NCBI GenBank assembly: GCA_013400115.1
Contig: VXBP01008587.1
Coordinates: 270,784-334,783, forward strand
DNA: 64,000 nucleotides
Source of the DNA: Rhinopomastus cyanomelas
Lineage: Eukaryota; Chordata; Aves; Bucerotiformes; Rhinopomastidae
Direction of reading: 5' to 3'
Positions 1-11,081 of the stretch are shown here, piece after piece. The notes below the pieces were generated by a model. That model saw only the letters and a program-made list of their open reading frames with translations. It searched no databases and had not been told where the DNA came from. A program made the translations under genes and the position numbers. Positions within the stretch are counted from its first letter, which is position 1. Every line of letters starts with the position of its first letter.

Positions 1-655
1 AAAAAGCATAGATTGTGTAGCACACACACGCAAGGCTTATTTTGGAACACACAAAATTCCTTCTTGAAAATCACAGCAATGCCTCCCCCAGGCTTAAGGA
101 ACTGGTTTGACTGGCTGTGCCGCAAAGATTTCACAATGCTGGTGTTGTAAAAGTTAAATCTAAAAGCTCAAGGACATCAAATTCCATTCCACAGTCGTCA
201 AATAAGATTTGGAGTGTCACAACACTCATTCCAGAGCGAGTTCAGCACCAACTTTGTGCCATGCACCAGTATCATCATGATCTTTCCCATAAAAATACTT
301 GGTAACAGACGTATCCCAGCAGGTCTCATGGTCCCCACGCAACGCAAGATGGTATTTGGGTTGTAAGTGTTGTGTAGTGACTGTGGCTCATGCCCTGTGT
401 GTTCATCTGAGCTCTCTGCATTTACTCACACAATAGATTTTTCTCTTTGTGTTTATTCAGTTCAATTTACTCCAAGGGTGGCATTTTCCTGCCTTTCTAA
501 CAGTTTTGGTGAACTACATACTAGCATAGGGTGATGTTCCAACATCAAGTCATTCCTTGGAAGGGGCGTGTTTAGGGACCGTGATGAAATATGGTTACAC
601 ACTGTTCACCCTCTGTGGGCTGAACATGGGTTCTCCTGTTCTGCTTAACAGTTAA
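1..655. other. Unique non-coding DNA
   Basis: No repeat, exon or RNA gene is recognised here. Only short open frames (62 codons or fewer) occur, with no recognisable motif. Confidence 0.6.
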
Positions 656-710
656 ATCACAGAATCATGAGGGATTGGAAGGAACCTCGAAAGACCATCT
701 AGTCCAATGA
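656..710 (-). mobile_element. CR1 3'-end fragment (young type), 55 bp
   Basis: Reverse-complement CR1 tail: an octamer remnant (CAGAATCATGAGGGATTGG) runs into the conserved block up to AGTCCAAT and stops before the CCTGC/GCAGG hairpin. It is the first of three CR1 pieces in alternating orientation that fill 656-946. Confidence 0.85.
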
Positions 711-727
711 TCACAGAATCATGACAT

Positions 728-814
728 GGTCTCAGTGATCCTGCTGTGGCAGGGGGATTGGACTAGATGATCTTTCAAGGCCCCTTCCAATCCTTGATGA
801 TTCTATGATTCTAT
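728..814 (+). mobile_element. CR1 3'-end fragment (young type)
   Basis: Sense CR1 tail with the hairpin CCTGC-TGTG-GCAGG, the conserved TTCCAATCC block and ATTCTATG octamers. It is 5'-truncated just upstream of the hairpin. It abuts the next minus copy tail to tail, sharing octamers. Confidence 0.9.
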
Positions 815-946
815 GATTAGGGATTGGAAGGGACCTCAAAAGACCATCTAGTCCAATCCCCATGACACAGCAGGATCTCCTAGACCAAGTCACACAGGAA
901 CACATCCAGGTGGGTCTTGAACATCTCCAGAGAAGGAGACTCCACA
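811..946 (-). mobile_element. CR1 3' fragment (young type)
   Basis: Minus-strand CR1 covering the tail, the hairpin region and the stretch encoding the last ORF2 codons (CACATCCAGGTGGGTCTTGA, reverse sense). It ends at GGAGACTCCACA. With the preceding plus copy it forms an inverted repeat of about 80 bp per arm. Confidence 0.9.
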
Positions 947-1452
947 TAACAATTGGACTCCTTGCTAATCAGGTTTTGAAGCTCCTTTTGGTTTTGATAT
1001 AGTTTGCATCTATACATTTATAGTTTGGAGGATTACAGTAGTTTTTTCTCTATTAAAAAACCCCCCATATTTTCACCTTTTAGTCATTTCTTAAATATTT
1101 GTAAGTTAATCAGTTGTGACAAACGCTTCTGCCGATTGGTTTTGATGTCTTGGTGATTTTTAAACGACACACAGAGGAGAAAACATCTCCATTCATTTTT
1201 CTGTTGGCTTAAACACCATTAATGGACATTGGAAATAAAACTATTCAGACCATCTAATTCTGCAACTGAGATGAAATCTCCTGATTCTAAGACTTTGGAG
1301 ATGAGAAGGGAGGGAGGGAGTACACTTGAAAGTTGTGTTGTTCTGGTGGAAATCTTTGCTACTCAGGAGCTCCCTTTGGTTTCACTTAGAGCATTGTAAT
1401 GTTTTTGCACCTATTCTTGCAGCGACAACTAAAGACAAATCATTGCCTCTGT

Positions 1453-1515
1453 TATATAAATGGGGAATTTAGGCAAAGAGAGGGATAGAGGGATTTGTTC
1501 AAGGTCACCTGAGCA
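1453..1515 (-). mobile_element. MIR-like ancient SINE relic
   Basis: The segment AAATGGGGAATTTAGGCAAA, then GAGAGG, then GTTCAAGGTCACCTGAGCA resembles the minus-strand core of MIR-type SINEs (A-TGGGGAAA-TGAGGC, AGAGAGG, CCAAGGTCACACAGC) in order and spacing. Divergence is heavy and the flanks are not alignable by eye. Such relics are known in birds but rare. It could be a chance match. Confidence 0.45.
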
Positions 1516-2400
1516 CTCTAAAATAATGCTGCAAAATGAATTGTTCTGGTCCCAAGTTAACAAGTTATTAAATCACATTTCCTCTCAGAGTGCTATTATG
1601 CTCCAGTTTGAATTTGGGAGCCTGTAGACTATTTTTGCTATTTGTATTAAGGCAGCTCGCTGAAGGATGGGAAGGAATGAAAGAAGGATGTGAACAATGA
1701 AAAGTGGTCTTTTGTTACTTAGGGTTTGGAAGGGGAAGACAAGCTGTGCAGCCTCGTATGTCAAACATCAAACATTTGCACAAGTTTGCCTTTCCTTCGT
1801 GCTCCTACCTTTCACATGTCATTTGTTTTCTGACAACGTGAACTGTGTTTGAGGTCTTGTCAAGCCCTGCCTGCGTTTGCACAGAACGATGCGGACGCGG
1901 ATGGGGCCTGTGGATGCTTCTCAAGGAGTCGTGAGGGACATCCTTTCTCCTCTTTTTCTTAGACTACACCCCTACACTCTGATTTGTGGATTTAGGGTTC
2001 ACTTTTGTATTTGAAGAAAATACAAAAAAAGGGAGAAAGGAGAAGAATTCATTTAGTTCAGTTCTATGAATATCTGGGCACTTATGGTTTCACAGCCCAG
2101 TTCTGATCCCAGTAAAAGAATAATCCCCTTAAAGTCAGTGAAATGGTAGTGGATTTACCTCGGGGCAGAACTTGGACCCCCCACTAGTGCTCCAGCTATT
2201 AATAGCTTTGCATTGAGATAAATCATCCAATAAAATAATTACCTGTCTTGTCAGTGGAACCGGTTTTGGTCTTTTTTTTAAATGTCCTACATAAAATCCT
2301 TAGACCAAAATTCAAAGCTATGTAGAATAAATTAATTAATTGGGGAATTAATTGGGCCATGTTGCCTTTTTTAAAACCAAGCTGTGTTTTAGTTATATTT

Positions 2401-2475
2401 TGTTACGTGCCCAGAGACTCCTGGGCATGGGTGGCCTATAAATACAAATGAGTAGCAGATTATTATTAATAGTAG
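2401..2475 (+). mobile_element. Possible ancient retroposon 3' tail
   Basis: GTGCCCAGAGACTCCTGGGC followed by ATGGGTGGCCTATAAATACAA and an ATT-rich run recalls the 3' ends of ancient amniote LINEs and SINEs, which carry a G-rich hairpin, GGYNTATAAAT and an A/T tail. No element body is visible upstream. Low confidence. Confidence 0.25.
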
Positions 2476-2855
2476 TTTTGTTGCTTTTTCCACACACATC
2501 CTAGAGCAGTAGTGAAAGAACAGCTGGGGCTGTGAGTGGATTCTGTGGAGAGGATAGTTTTGCCAACAGAGAACTGTTTCAACTCATTCTCCCTCTTCCT
2601 CCGCCTTCAACTTCCTTCACAGACTTTTCATCTTCATTGTGCTTGGCAGCATGTGTTAGCTCCCATTTCTATCCTGCTTGCATTCTCTCTGATGTGATTC
2701 CTGCAGGAGCTGATCTCAGGCAGCTCCTCCTTCCAGGTTCTTCTCTTGTGCCTGGAAATCCATCCTCCTTTCTACTTTGCTTAACCCCAGCACCTCCACA
2801 AACACATAGATGCTGCATGAAGTGAAATCCAACAGAGCTGCAAGCCTGGTGTTCA

Positions 2856-2936
2856 GAATCACAGAACATTAGGGATTGGAAGGGACCTGGAGAGATCATC
2901 CAGTCCAATCCCTCTGCTGCAGCAGGATCATGTAGG
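2856..2936 (-). mobile_element. CR1 3'-end fragment
   Basis: Reverse-complement young-type tail beginning with an octamer remnant and ending just past the hairpin at GCAGGATCATGTAGG. The block reads GACCTGGAGAGATCATCCAG, a subfamily variant shared with the copy at 3035. Confidence 0.9.
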
Positions 2937-2943
2937 TAACAGA

Positions 2944-3034
2944 TCACTGGAACAGGCTGTCATGGTGAGTTGTGGAGAGTCTCCTTCTCTGGAGACATTT
3001 AAAACTCACCTGGATATGTTCCTGTGTGAGTTGA
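2944..3034 (+). mobile_element. CR1 fragment lacking its 3' tail
   Basis: Sense CR1 from CACTGGAACAGGCTG through GGAGACATTTAAAACTCACC to CTGTGTGAGTTGAT, then cut off. LINE copies normally keep the 3' end, so the missing tail suggests a rearrangement or deletion when the adjoining minus copy inserted. Confidence 0.88.
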
Positions 3035-3189
3035 TCATAGAACCATAGAATCATTAGGGATTGGAAGGGACCTGGAGAGATCATCCAGTCCAATCCCCCT
3101 GCCACAGCAGGACCACCTAGACCAAGTCACACAGGAACATGTCCAGGTGGGTTTTAAACGTCTCCAGAGGAGGAGACTCCACAAACACC
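3035..3189 (-). mobile_element. CR1 3' fragment (young type)
   Basis: Minus CR1 with two octamers, the tail, the hairpin and about 60 bp of ORF2 3' end, stopping after GACTCCACAAACACC. Its internal part is complementary to the plus fragment at 2944-3034, so the two can fold back on each other. Confidence 0.9.
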
Positions 3190-4136
3190 CTCATTTGGGA
3201 CAGCTCTTGGAATTCTTCAAAGGCTCCTGCATCTCTTTTCAATGAAAGTATTTATTTTACTCTCCAAAGCCCTTCACAATCTTCTCTTTCATTGAGTTCT
3301 CAGAGGTTGACCAAGGGTGTTATGTTTTCAAGAAAATGAAAATGATTATGATTTTACTGTTTTCATACATTGCCCCACCTGTCTACGATCTGCCTGTATC
3401 TTGTAAAGGCTGTTTGATGAGTCCAGGAGTTTCGTGACGCTGTTGTGCAGTGCTTAGTTCACTTTAGAGCTCGTCTGTGTCTGAAGTTCTTAATCAATAT
3501 GTTACTACAGTATCTGTGCTAGAAAATATGGTCCCACAATACAGCAGCATTTCACTCTACAGTGCAACACCAAAGCAGGAAAATGAAAGCAGGAAGGGTA
3601 AAATGTGTCAGTGATCAGAGCCACCCCGGAGACAGAGCTTAAAAGAAGCCTGAGACAAGACAAGGAATTGAATCATGTCCATGGGCACCCTGGTTTCAGG
3701 AGGATGAAGAGAAGATGTTTCCCTCGTAACAAATGCCCTTCGACTATAAAGGGTGTCATGGGCAAGATTTAGTTCTCTGCATCAGACCTTAAGAGCTGAG
3801 GTATCAGAATAGATGGTAGAAACCAGAACATGCTTGGAGACAGATTGTTCCCACTATGTGTTAGCTTTTCTGGAGTGTTGTTTTAGCATCGCTTCTCTAA
3901 TTTTGGTGCTGTCTTTTTAGCACTGTCTCTATGCCTGTGAAGGAAGCATGAGGAGCAGGAGACTACCTAGATCAATTAATATTAAACATATATTAAAGCA
4001 CTTTGATTGAACCAAAATTTACAAGCAGATCTTCAGCCCTTACAACTCTAGGTATGTTCACTTGATAGCTCTGAGGGCATCTTCATACCCTCTATGCATC
4101 TGTGGTATTTTGAATAATGATGTTTTCATGTAAATC
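3190..4136. other. Unique non-coding DNA
   Basis: No recognisable repeat, exon or RNA gene. Base composition is ordinary for bird intergenic DNA. Confidence 0.55.
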
Positions 4137-4287
4137 TGAACTCTCCCTGATGAGGAGAGGCTGAGGGAGATGGGTCTCTTTAGCTTGGAGAAGAGGAGAC
4201 AGAGGGGTGACCTCATTAATGTTTATAAATATGTGAGGGGTGGGTGTCAGGAGGATGGAGCCAGGCTCTGCTCAGTGTCATCTAGTC
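4137..4287 (+). mobile_element. CR1 ORF2 3' piece (young type), lacking its tail
   Basis: Encodes the ORF2 C-terminal region: sense sequence GATGAGGAGAGGCTGAGGGA through CATTAATGTTTATAAATATG and AGGATGGAGCCAGGCTCTG. It breaks off after GTGTCATCTAGT and is joined directly to an old-type CR1 in the same orientation. See the finding on the chimera. Confidence 0.88.
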
Positions 4288-4289
4288 AA

Positions 4290-4628
4290 TGTCATTGCTC
4301 TCTACAACTATCTGAAAGAACATTGTAGAGATGTTGGTGCTGGTGTCTTCTCACAGCTAGTTAGTGACAGAGATGAAGGGAATGGTTTTAAGCTTTGACT
4401 TGATTTAGATTTGACATCAGGAAGAAATTCTTCCTGGAGAGAGTGGTCAGGCACTGGAATGGGCTGCCCAGGTGGTGGCTGAGTCCTCATCCGTGGATAA
4501 GTTTAAAAGATGCTTAGGTGTAGTGTTGGGGAATCTGATTTAGGAGTGAACATGTAGAGTAGGGTTGATAGTTGGATTTGATGATCCCAAAGGTCTTTTC
4601 CAACCTGAATGATTCTGTGATTCTATGA
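4290..4628 (+). mobile_element. CR1 3' region (old type)
   Basis: Starts at TCATTGCTCTCTACAACTAT, a point about 65-70 bp upstream of the preceding copy's break when both are placed on a common CR1 map. It runs through GGCACTGGAATGGGCTGCCC to the tail GGTCTTTTCCAACCTGAATG and octamers. The same family recurs at 45283-45508. Confidence 0.88.
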
Positions 4629-6358
4629 TTATCAGAATGTGTTCATCAAGCCAATGCAATACATTTGTTTCCTTGACCTCATTCTGCATCACAACTTGTT
4701 TTCAAAACCAGTGATTCTTTGCAAAACACCAAAACCTGTGTGAGCTGGAGTAGGAGATATTGTCTTCAGACTTGGTTTGAATTAATATTTGGTTGAATTT
4801 TATTTTATAAAACTCCACTGAGGAATGCAATATGGGAAGGTGTGCATAATGTAGCTATTGTAAAGAAATTCCAGCATTGCTTCAATATTCTGGAAGATAC
4901 ATTTCAAATTAAGGAGAATCCATGCAATGAAAACCTCACTAAAACACTTAGTATAAGTAACTGGAAAAGTCTGATTATAAAAAGGCAAAGTGGTTTAACA
5001 CATGACCACATTCATAAGTATGAAGTATTATAATTCTATTGTCTGTTATTTCTGTGAAAAGTTACCTCCTTCAGGAATGTCTTAATGAATAATAAAACTG
5101 ACTTGATTTTTCCCACTGCAGTCGACTCTGCTGTCAGGCCATTAATGATTCATAATGACTGCATGCTTAATAGTTTTATGCCAGATAAAGCCATCCAGCA
5201 GAAGCAAGTAGCCAGTGTCACTTCTGCAACTGCTCTCTTGATATTTTCAGTACTATTGGTAAAAACAACCTCTAAAAATGCAGAACAGCTGAGTTACAAT
5301 GGGAAAATGGTTTTAAATCACTCAATAACATCAGTGCTAAAGTCATATAACATTCTTTATTACATTACTTCTGCTGCAGAGGAAAACACAGAGGATTAGA
5401 TTGCATGCTGTTTGTAAAATATGGCATATTTGCCTATTCATATCATTTCATATTCTTGGATATTTTATTTTCATAATGCAGTGATTTGGAGAAGACAACT
5501 AGCCAAAGCTTAAATGAGAATGCAATGTGCACTCTGAGAATAGCTGAGCTGAATAACACTCAAATCGGTTCTGCACAAGATGATAAACACCCAGACTTCT
5601 CTGAAGCTGTAGGAGTTTATCTACTGTGTATGTAAATGTTTTCTTTGCTTTGAGGAAAGCCTTTGCAAGAACAATGTCCTTTAACAAAGGTCTAAAAATG
5701 CATGTGAAAGCCAAACATAATAACACTGTTATTCTGCCACTTATTAACAGAGCAACGGGTCTTACAACAATTAGATATGAATATTGCAAACTGAATTTAG
5801 TATTAAGCTGTCTTTGAAATGCCACTTTGCAGCAGGTTTTCAGATGCTTAAAGCACAGCAGGAGGCTAACTCCATCTTCAAATATTAAATCAAAACCTTT
5901 TCTTAACCTGATAAATCTTCCTGAAAGCAAATTCTCCCATTCAAGAGAGAATTATTAAACTATCAGGAGGGAAAACTGAGCCTCACAGCCTATTCTTGGC
6001 ACAGAGCACATACCCACAATGATTAAAAACAATAATGAAAAGGATTAATACTGTTTTAGAGCAGTGTCTGAGAACATTCTTAACCAAACACAGGGTATAA
6101 ACTGCTGATAAGTCCAGCGAGTTGGAAGCAGCACATGCTCAAGAACTCTCTCAGCTAGAAATCTCACATTAAATACAAGCCAGCCAGAAATGCTGCGTTT
6201 GCTGGTCCCTACAGCAAGACTCATGCCATTGCAAAGAGCAAAGATCTCTAGCAAATGGCAAATGCAGGGGAACCTCAATGAAGAACATTATAGAAGAGTC
6301 AGAGACACAGTCTGTGCTTCAGTATCTGCTCCTAGTAGCACCAAGAGCAGTATGGAGC
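4629..6358. other. Unique non-coding DNA with two unrecognised open frames
   Basis: An open frame of 104 codons (5085-5399, +) and one of 143 codons (5499-5930, -) lie here. Neither shows a recognisable domain, signal peptide or splice context. They are probably chance frames in AT-rich DNA. The low repeat content would also fit a conserved non-coding block. Confidence 0.4.
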
Positions 6359-6713
6359 AACAGAATCACAGAACATTGGGCATTGGAAGGGGCCTCGAAA
6401 GATCATCGAGTCCAAGTCCCTCCACCACAGCAGGATCACCTAGATCAAGTTGCACAGAAACACATCCAGGTGGGTTTTAAACATCTCCAGAGAAGGAGAC
6501 TCCACAGCCCACCTGGGCAGCCTGTTCCAGTGCTCTGTCACTCTCACCGTGAAGAAGCTCCTCCCCATATTGATGTGGAACCTCCTATGTTCCAGCTGAC
6601 ACCCAGTGCCCCTCGTCCTATCACCAGATGCCACTGAGCAGAGCCTGGCTCCATCCTCCTGGCACCCACCCTTCACATATTTATAGACATTAAAGAGGTC
6701 ACCGCTCAGTCTT
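6359..6713 (-). mobile_element. CR1 3' region (young type), 355 bp
   Basis: Minus-strand CR1 covering octamer tail, hairpin, 3' UTR and about 280 bp of the ORF2 C-terminal coding part. It ends at GAGGTCACCGCTCAGTC. Reverse-strand translation gives CR1-like residues (VRVTEHWNRLPR) with disruptions. Confidence 0.92.
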
Positions 6714-8351
6714 GGTATCTTTGGCCCGTATTAGTGACAGAAATGATTTATTGCTGTATAAACCCATCTATCTCACAGAAGTCTGTCCAATCCTCTCTTT
6801 AATGTCCTGTGTGAAAACTCTTCCCTTGGAATGTAGTCAAATGGAGACGAGTGGCAGGAAACATCCCTGGTTATTTTGCCCACATCCACCCATGGTTTTT
6901 TGGGTTTGTATCAGCCACTTGTTCTCCATCCCAATCAGTTCCAGGACGTTTTTAATGTGTTAAGCATTTCCTTTTGACACTGCTACCTAAGTCTTCACAT
7001 CTATGATCCTATGAAATTCTATTCTATGAAATTCTATCTAGCTTGCTAGTTTCTACCCCCACCACCCAGTGTTAACAATGTCTTGTTGCCTGCATGTCTG
7101 GTAACGAGATGCTCAGGAAGCCAGGTAGGACCATGGATGGGATCACACCAGCATCCTCGTGAGAAGGGTATCTCCACCCTCTGTGGTGAGGTGCTTCATT
7201 CCAAAACAGACGGCCCTTTTTTTGGCTATCACATCACCTATCACAATTCAATTTAAAATTTAATGTGCTTCCTCACCCTGCATAAAATCCTTTCCCTTTC
7301 TGTCTTCTGGATGGTGTTGATATTTCAGATTATTTAGCCTGTGTTAATTCACACCAGCTCAGTATGTGACTGGCTTTGCTGTTGTCTATCCTAATCTCTC
7401 TGGGACGCCTTTTATTGCTCTTGTGTCCTTGTCATTAATCCTCTCAATGAATTTACAGTGTCTACCAAATTATTAATGTAAAGGTCAGACAGAAGACTAA
7501 ACCCAACCTCCACCAACATTCCAGATTTCCCCAGATCAGAACAGAATAACACTGATGAGTTGTCACATACATGGTTTTCAGGCAGCTCATAATTCACGTG
7601 GTGATGGTCCAAGCTGAAAGTGTTTTTTGTGCTGTCTTTTGTGTATGAAAGCACAATCTGCATACATTTCATCTGCTGTTCTGTTCTGTCTTCATTCCTT
7701 TGGACCATTTCCATAGCACCACAATATCTCTGTCTGATCACCCTGCGTTTTTGACCTCAAGCAAGCTACTGCTGTTGTTCCCAAACTAGGATGCAGGCAG
7801 GCACATGTCTTGGAGGAGGGCAGCAGGCTCTGGGTTCACCTCCCAGCTGGTAGCCTCCTGGAGGAGGATGGTACCAGCCATTTGGTTTTTGTTTTGTTCC
7901 AGAGAAGTTTCTTGTGCAGGAAGGCACAGCCTTGGTTGCACAGCTGTGCTTCTGGTGGACTTATACCAGCCGAGCCTGCTGTGCAGTTGCACGACATCTT
8001 TCCCATGTATGTTCCAAGTTTCAGCTCACCTGCATGATTTTAGGTTGGAGCAGAGGAGATGCACAGGCAGCCAACAGTGATCTCATCTGGGGGATATGGA
8101 AATAACAGCCATGTGTTTTATATCACCGTTCACACAAAATAAATGTCAATATTAAATTCAGCCCATTTTCACATGACAGAGTGATTGGGGGATACTGTCC
8201 TTTCCTGCCTGAGCTCTGAGTAATATTTTGCTTGATAAATCATTGTTAGACTTAGGCAAGTCATGGATTTTGGCACTGTGTGGGGCCACAGTTCCTCAAC
8301 AGCACAGTGTTTGGTAGCTCTTTGGTGCCAGCTGTGATGGATTTGTTACAG
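6714..8351. other. Unique non-coding DNA
   Basis: No confident repeat or exon. Degenerate octamer-like CCTATGAAATTCTATTCTAT near 7007-7035 may be a very old CR1 tail. The open frames around 7412-7741 and 7786-8105 overlap one another on both strands and show no domain. Confidence 0.45.
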
Positions 8352-8507
8352 ACAGTAGTGGTGGGACTTACCTGAGCCAGAGCTGTGAGTTCTAGCATCT
8401 TGGAATACAGAGGTCTTGAAGTACCAGTGGCAGCAGTGGTGGGACTTACCTGAGCCAGAGCTGTGAGTTCTAGCATCTTGGAATACATAGGTCTTGAAGT
8501 ACCAATC
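8352..8507. repeat. 78-bp tandem duplication
   Basis: Two adjacent copies of a 78-bp unit that contains GTGGGACTTACCTGAGCCAG and GGTCTTGAAGTACCA. They differ at only a few bases (for example ACAGAGG versus ACATAGG). This indicates a fairly recent local duplication. Confidence 0.92.
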
Positions 8508-9353
8508 CTCTGTGACCTGAACAACCCTTTTGGCAGTCTGACTATCATATATACACAGGTAGCACTACAGCACTTGTTAAAAGATGTTAGGTAGTAATTC
8601 AGTTGCCCATGGGTTCTTTCCATGGTGTGTCACCTTAACCATTTAGGAATTAGAGCCTGTGTGACTACATTAGTCTAAGCAGCCCTTTATAGATGAAAGG
8701 CTAAACATCCAAAACACAGTTTGATACGGATGCCACACACGCAAAGTGAGATCAATCATCCTCCAGGGATACTCTCTCCACCAAAGATGGAAATATCCAG
8801 CAGGGAAGGAAATGTTGTGCCTGGTATTTGTTTCACACACAGATGCTTTTCAAAGCTGTGAAAAAGCTCTTTGAACTAGAAGAAAAATAAGATTTCATAT
8901 GTCTTCCCCATGTTAATTGTTGTCTGCCTTGGCAATCCTCCTTCACAGTGGTTTTACTGCTAGATTGTTCCAACATCATCTCCATCAAGTCTCCGTTCCT
9001 CTCTAGGAGCAGATATTTAAGCTTTGGGCTTCGCAGAACTCAAGAGGAAAGACACATGATGCAGTCAATGTGCTAAATGAGCAAACAAAAAGGTTAAGCA
9101 GTCATTAGGTGGAGAAGTAAGCCTGCCACAGAGCTTGTGAATATTTCAACACTACCACTAAACCTAAGTGGATCCTCTATTTCAGTCCAGGTCAGTTGCC
9201 AGCAACCACAAACCACATTAAGGGAAGACTCTGTGGTGTTCAGGTGTCACACAAGGACACCCACTGGGAAAGAAAGTCCTTACTTGTCCTATCAGAAGCC
9301 TTACTGAGATTATGAGCAGAACAACACCAGTGATCCAAATTCTTCTCTCCTTC
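8508..9353. other. Unique non-coding DNA
   Basis: Nothing recognisable was found in this stretch on either strand. Confidence 0.55.
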
Positions 9354-9507
9354 ATAGAATCATAGAACCATAGATAGAACCATAGAATCATAGAATCATG
9401 AGGGATTGGAAGGGACCTCAAAAGATCATCTAGTCCAATCCCCCTGCCAGAGCAGGATCACCTAGACCAAGTTGCACAGGAAGACATCCAGGTGGGTCTT
9501 AAACTGA
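9354..9507 (-). mobile_element. CR1 3' fragment with long octamer tail
   Basis: The minus CR1 starts with about six octamer units, including a register slip (ACCATAGATAGAACCATAG), then the young-type tail, the hairpin and the end of ORF2. It stops at GTGGGTCTTAAACTG. Confidence 0.92.
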
Positions 9508-10456
9508 AAAGTTTTAGTGGATCTTCTCTGGACCAACAGCTGCTCCAAACACGATGCTGCTAGTGGAGAAGTGCAGCTGCCCAAGAGCAAGCAGTAATAA
9601 GGACATCTGTTTGGTTGGGTCTCATTGAAGATCCATGTAAACTGCTTGGAGGACACAGATGAGCCTTGAGCAGACACCTCACCAATGCAGCCAAGTGACA
9701 TCTAGAGACTCAGGACATTGGACTGAGCAATATCCCTACCTCAGCAGCATTTGTTTGTAACTCGAGCATAATGTATGATGCAGCTTCTGAGCTGTGTGAT
9801 TTATCCAAACAAATAAAAGAAAGACATAACATTGCCAGAAGCTTATTCTGGGGTGTCAAAGCAGATTCAGGTTTTCGCATCAGTGGCAGACAATCCTGGC
9901 TTTTCCGCTGAAGAGGCTGTCATTGCTTTTCAGAGCATGTTCTCTAAAAAAAAGAATAAATCTCTGCACTAAGGGAAATGTCTTATAAGCAGCTACAGAG
10001 ACTTTTCAGGGAGCCTCAAAAATAACACACACTGCGAAAGGAGGCTCACAAGAGCATCAAAAATCAGCACTGCTCTGTACAGTGTTCCTTGCAGACAACC
10101 ACGCAATGAGATGACACACCTCTGGATAGAAAGCACCAGCTCCTGTGTTGCAGCCAAATTCCAACCTGGATAATTACCTTCTGCTTATCTAAATTCCTCT
10201 CACAGTTTCAGCTGAATAAGATCCATTGTTTTGCTCCACACCTTAAAATGCTGAGAAGTGCAGTGTTGGTTGTACTTCTGACCAGGGCTGCCTGTGGTTC
10301 GGTCATCACCTGTGTGAGGACTTTCACTTTTAGGGAACTTGGACTGATTATGTACAAACCTGATGAAGGTTTGTTCTAATGTCAGAAATGGGAGAAGTCG
10401 TAGCTAAAGGAAGCTCGATGGCTTGGTGTCTTTCAAGGAAATGAGGATTGTATATG
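9508..10456. other. Unique non-coding DNA
   Basis: No repeat or gene is recognised between the minus CR1 on the left and the long plus CR1 on the right. Confidence 0.55.
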
Positions 10457-11081
10457 ACCCTGAGGCAGCAACGTGCCCTTGTGGCCAAGGTGGCCAATGG
10501 CATCCTGGAGTGGATTGGAAAAGGGGTGTTTAGTAGATCGAGAGAGGTTCTCCTCCCCCTCTACTCTGCACTAGTGAGACCACATCTGGAGTATTGTGTC
10601 CAGTTCTGGGCTCCTCAGTTCAAGAAGGACCTGGAGCTGCTGGAGAAAGTCCATCGCAGAGCCACAGAAATGATAGAGGGAGTAGAGCACCTCCCTTATG
10701 AGGAAAGACTGAGGGAGCTGGGTCTTGTTAGCTTGGAAGAAAGGAGACTGAGGGGTGACCTCATTAATGTTTATAAATATATGAAGGATGGGTATCAGGA
10801 GGACAGAGCCAGGCTCTGCTCAGTGGCATCTAATAGTAGGACAAGGGGCAATGGGTGTGAGCTGGAACAGAGGAGGTTCCACATCAGTATGAGAAGGAAC
10901 CTCTTCATGATAACGGTGACAGAGCGCTGGAAGAGGCTTCCTAGGGAGGTTGTGAAGTCTCCTTCTCTGGAGGCATTTAAAACTCACCTGAACATGTTCC
11001 TATGTGACTTAATCTAGTGATCCTGCTGTGGCAGAAGGATTGGACTAGATGGTCTTTCGAGGTCCCTTCCAGTCCCTAATA
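10457..11081 (+). mobile_element. CR1 LINE, 3' 625 bp with open ORF2 C-terminus
   Basis: A 5'-truncated CR1 retrotransposon. The frame 10448-11017 is open for 189 codons; its first few residues come from flanking DNA. It then matches the region C-terminal to the reverse-transcriptase core of CR1 ORF2: RPHLEYCVQFWAP near residues 44-56, YEERLRELGLVSLEERRLRG, then LINVYKYM, and the terminal FKTHLNMFLCDLI. The stop codon is followed by the short 3' UTR with hairpin and the conserved tail, which ends without octamers next to CACACACA. No RT catalytic motif or endonuclease is present, so this copy cannot move by itself. The intact frame suggests a recent insertion. Confidence 0.95.

Larger units (their letters stand above)
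947..2855. other. Unique non-coding DNA with ancient relics
   Basis: About 1.9 kb without CR1. It holds the MIR-like relic at 1453-1515 and a possible ancient retroposon tail at 2401-2475. A short TTAA-rich run lies near 2328-2355. Open frames of 97 codons or fewer show no recognisable domain. Confidence 0.55.

Noticed and set aside
5499..5930. 143-codon open frame on the minus strand with hydrophobic stretches
   Set aside because: Hydrophobic runs arise easily in T-rich DNA; no family resemblance and no upstream signals.
7412..8105. Overlapping frames of 60-120 codons on both strands
   Set aside because: Several frames cover the same DNA on both strands and none resembles a known protein.
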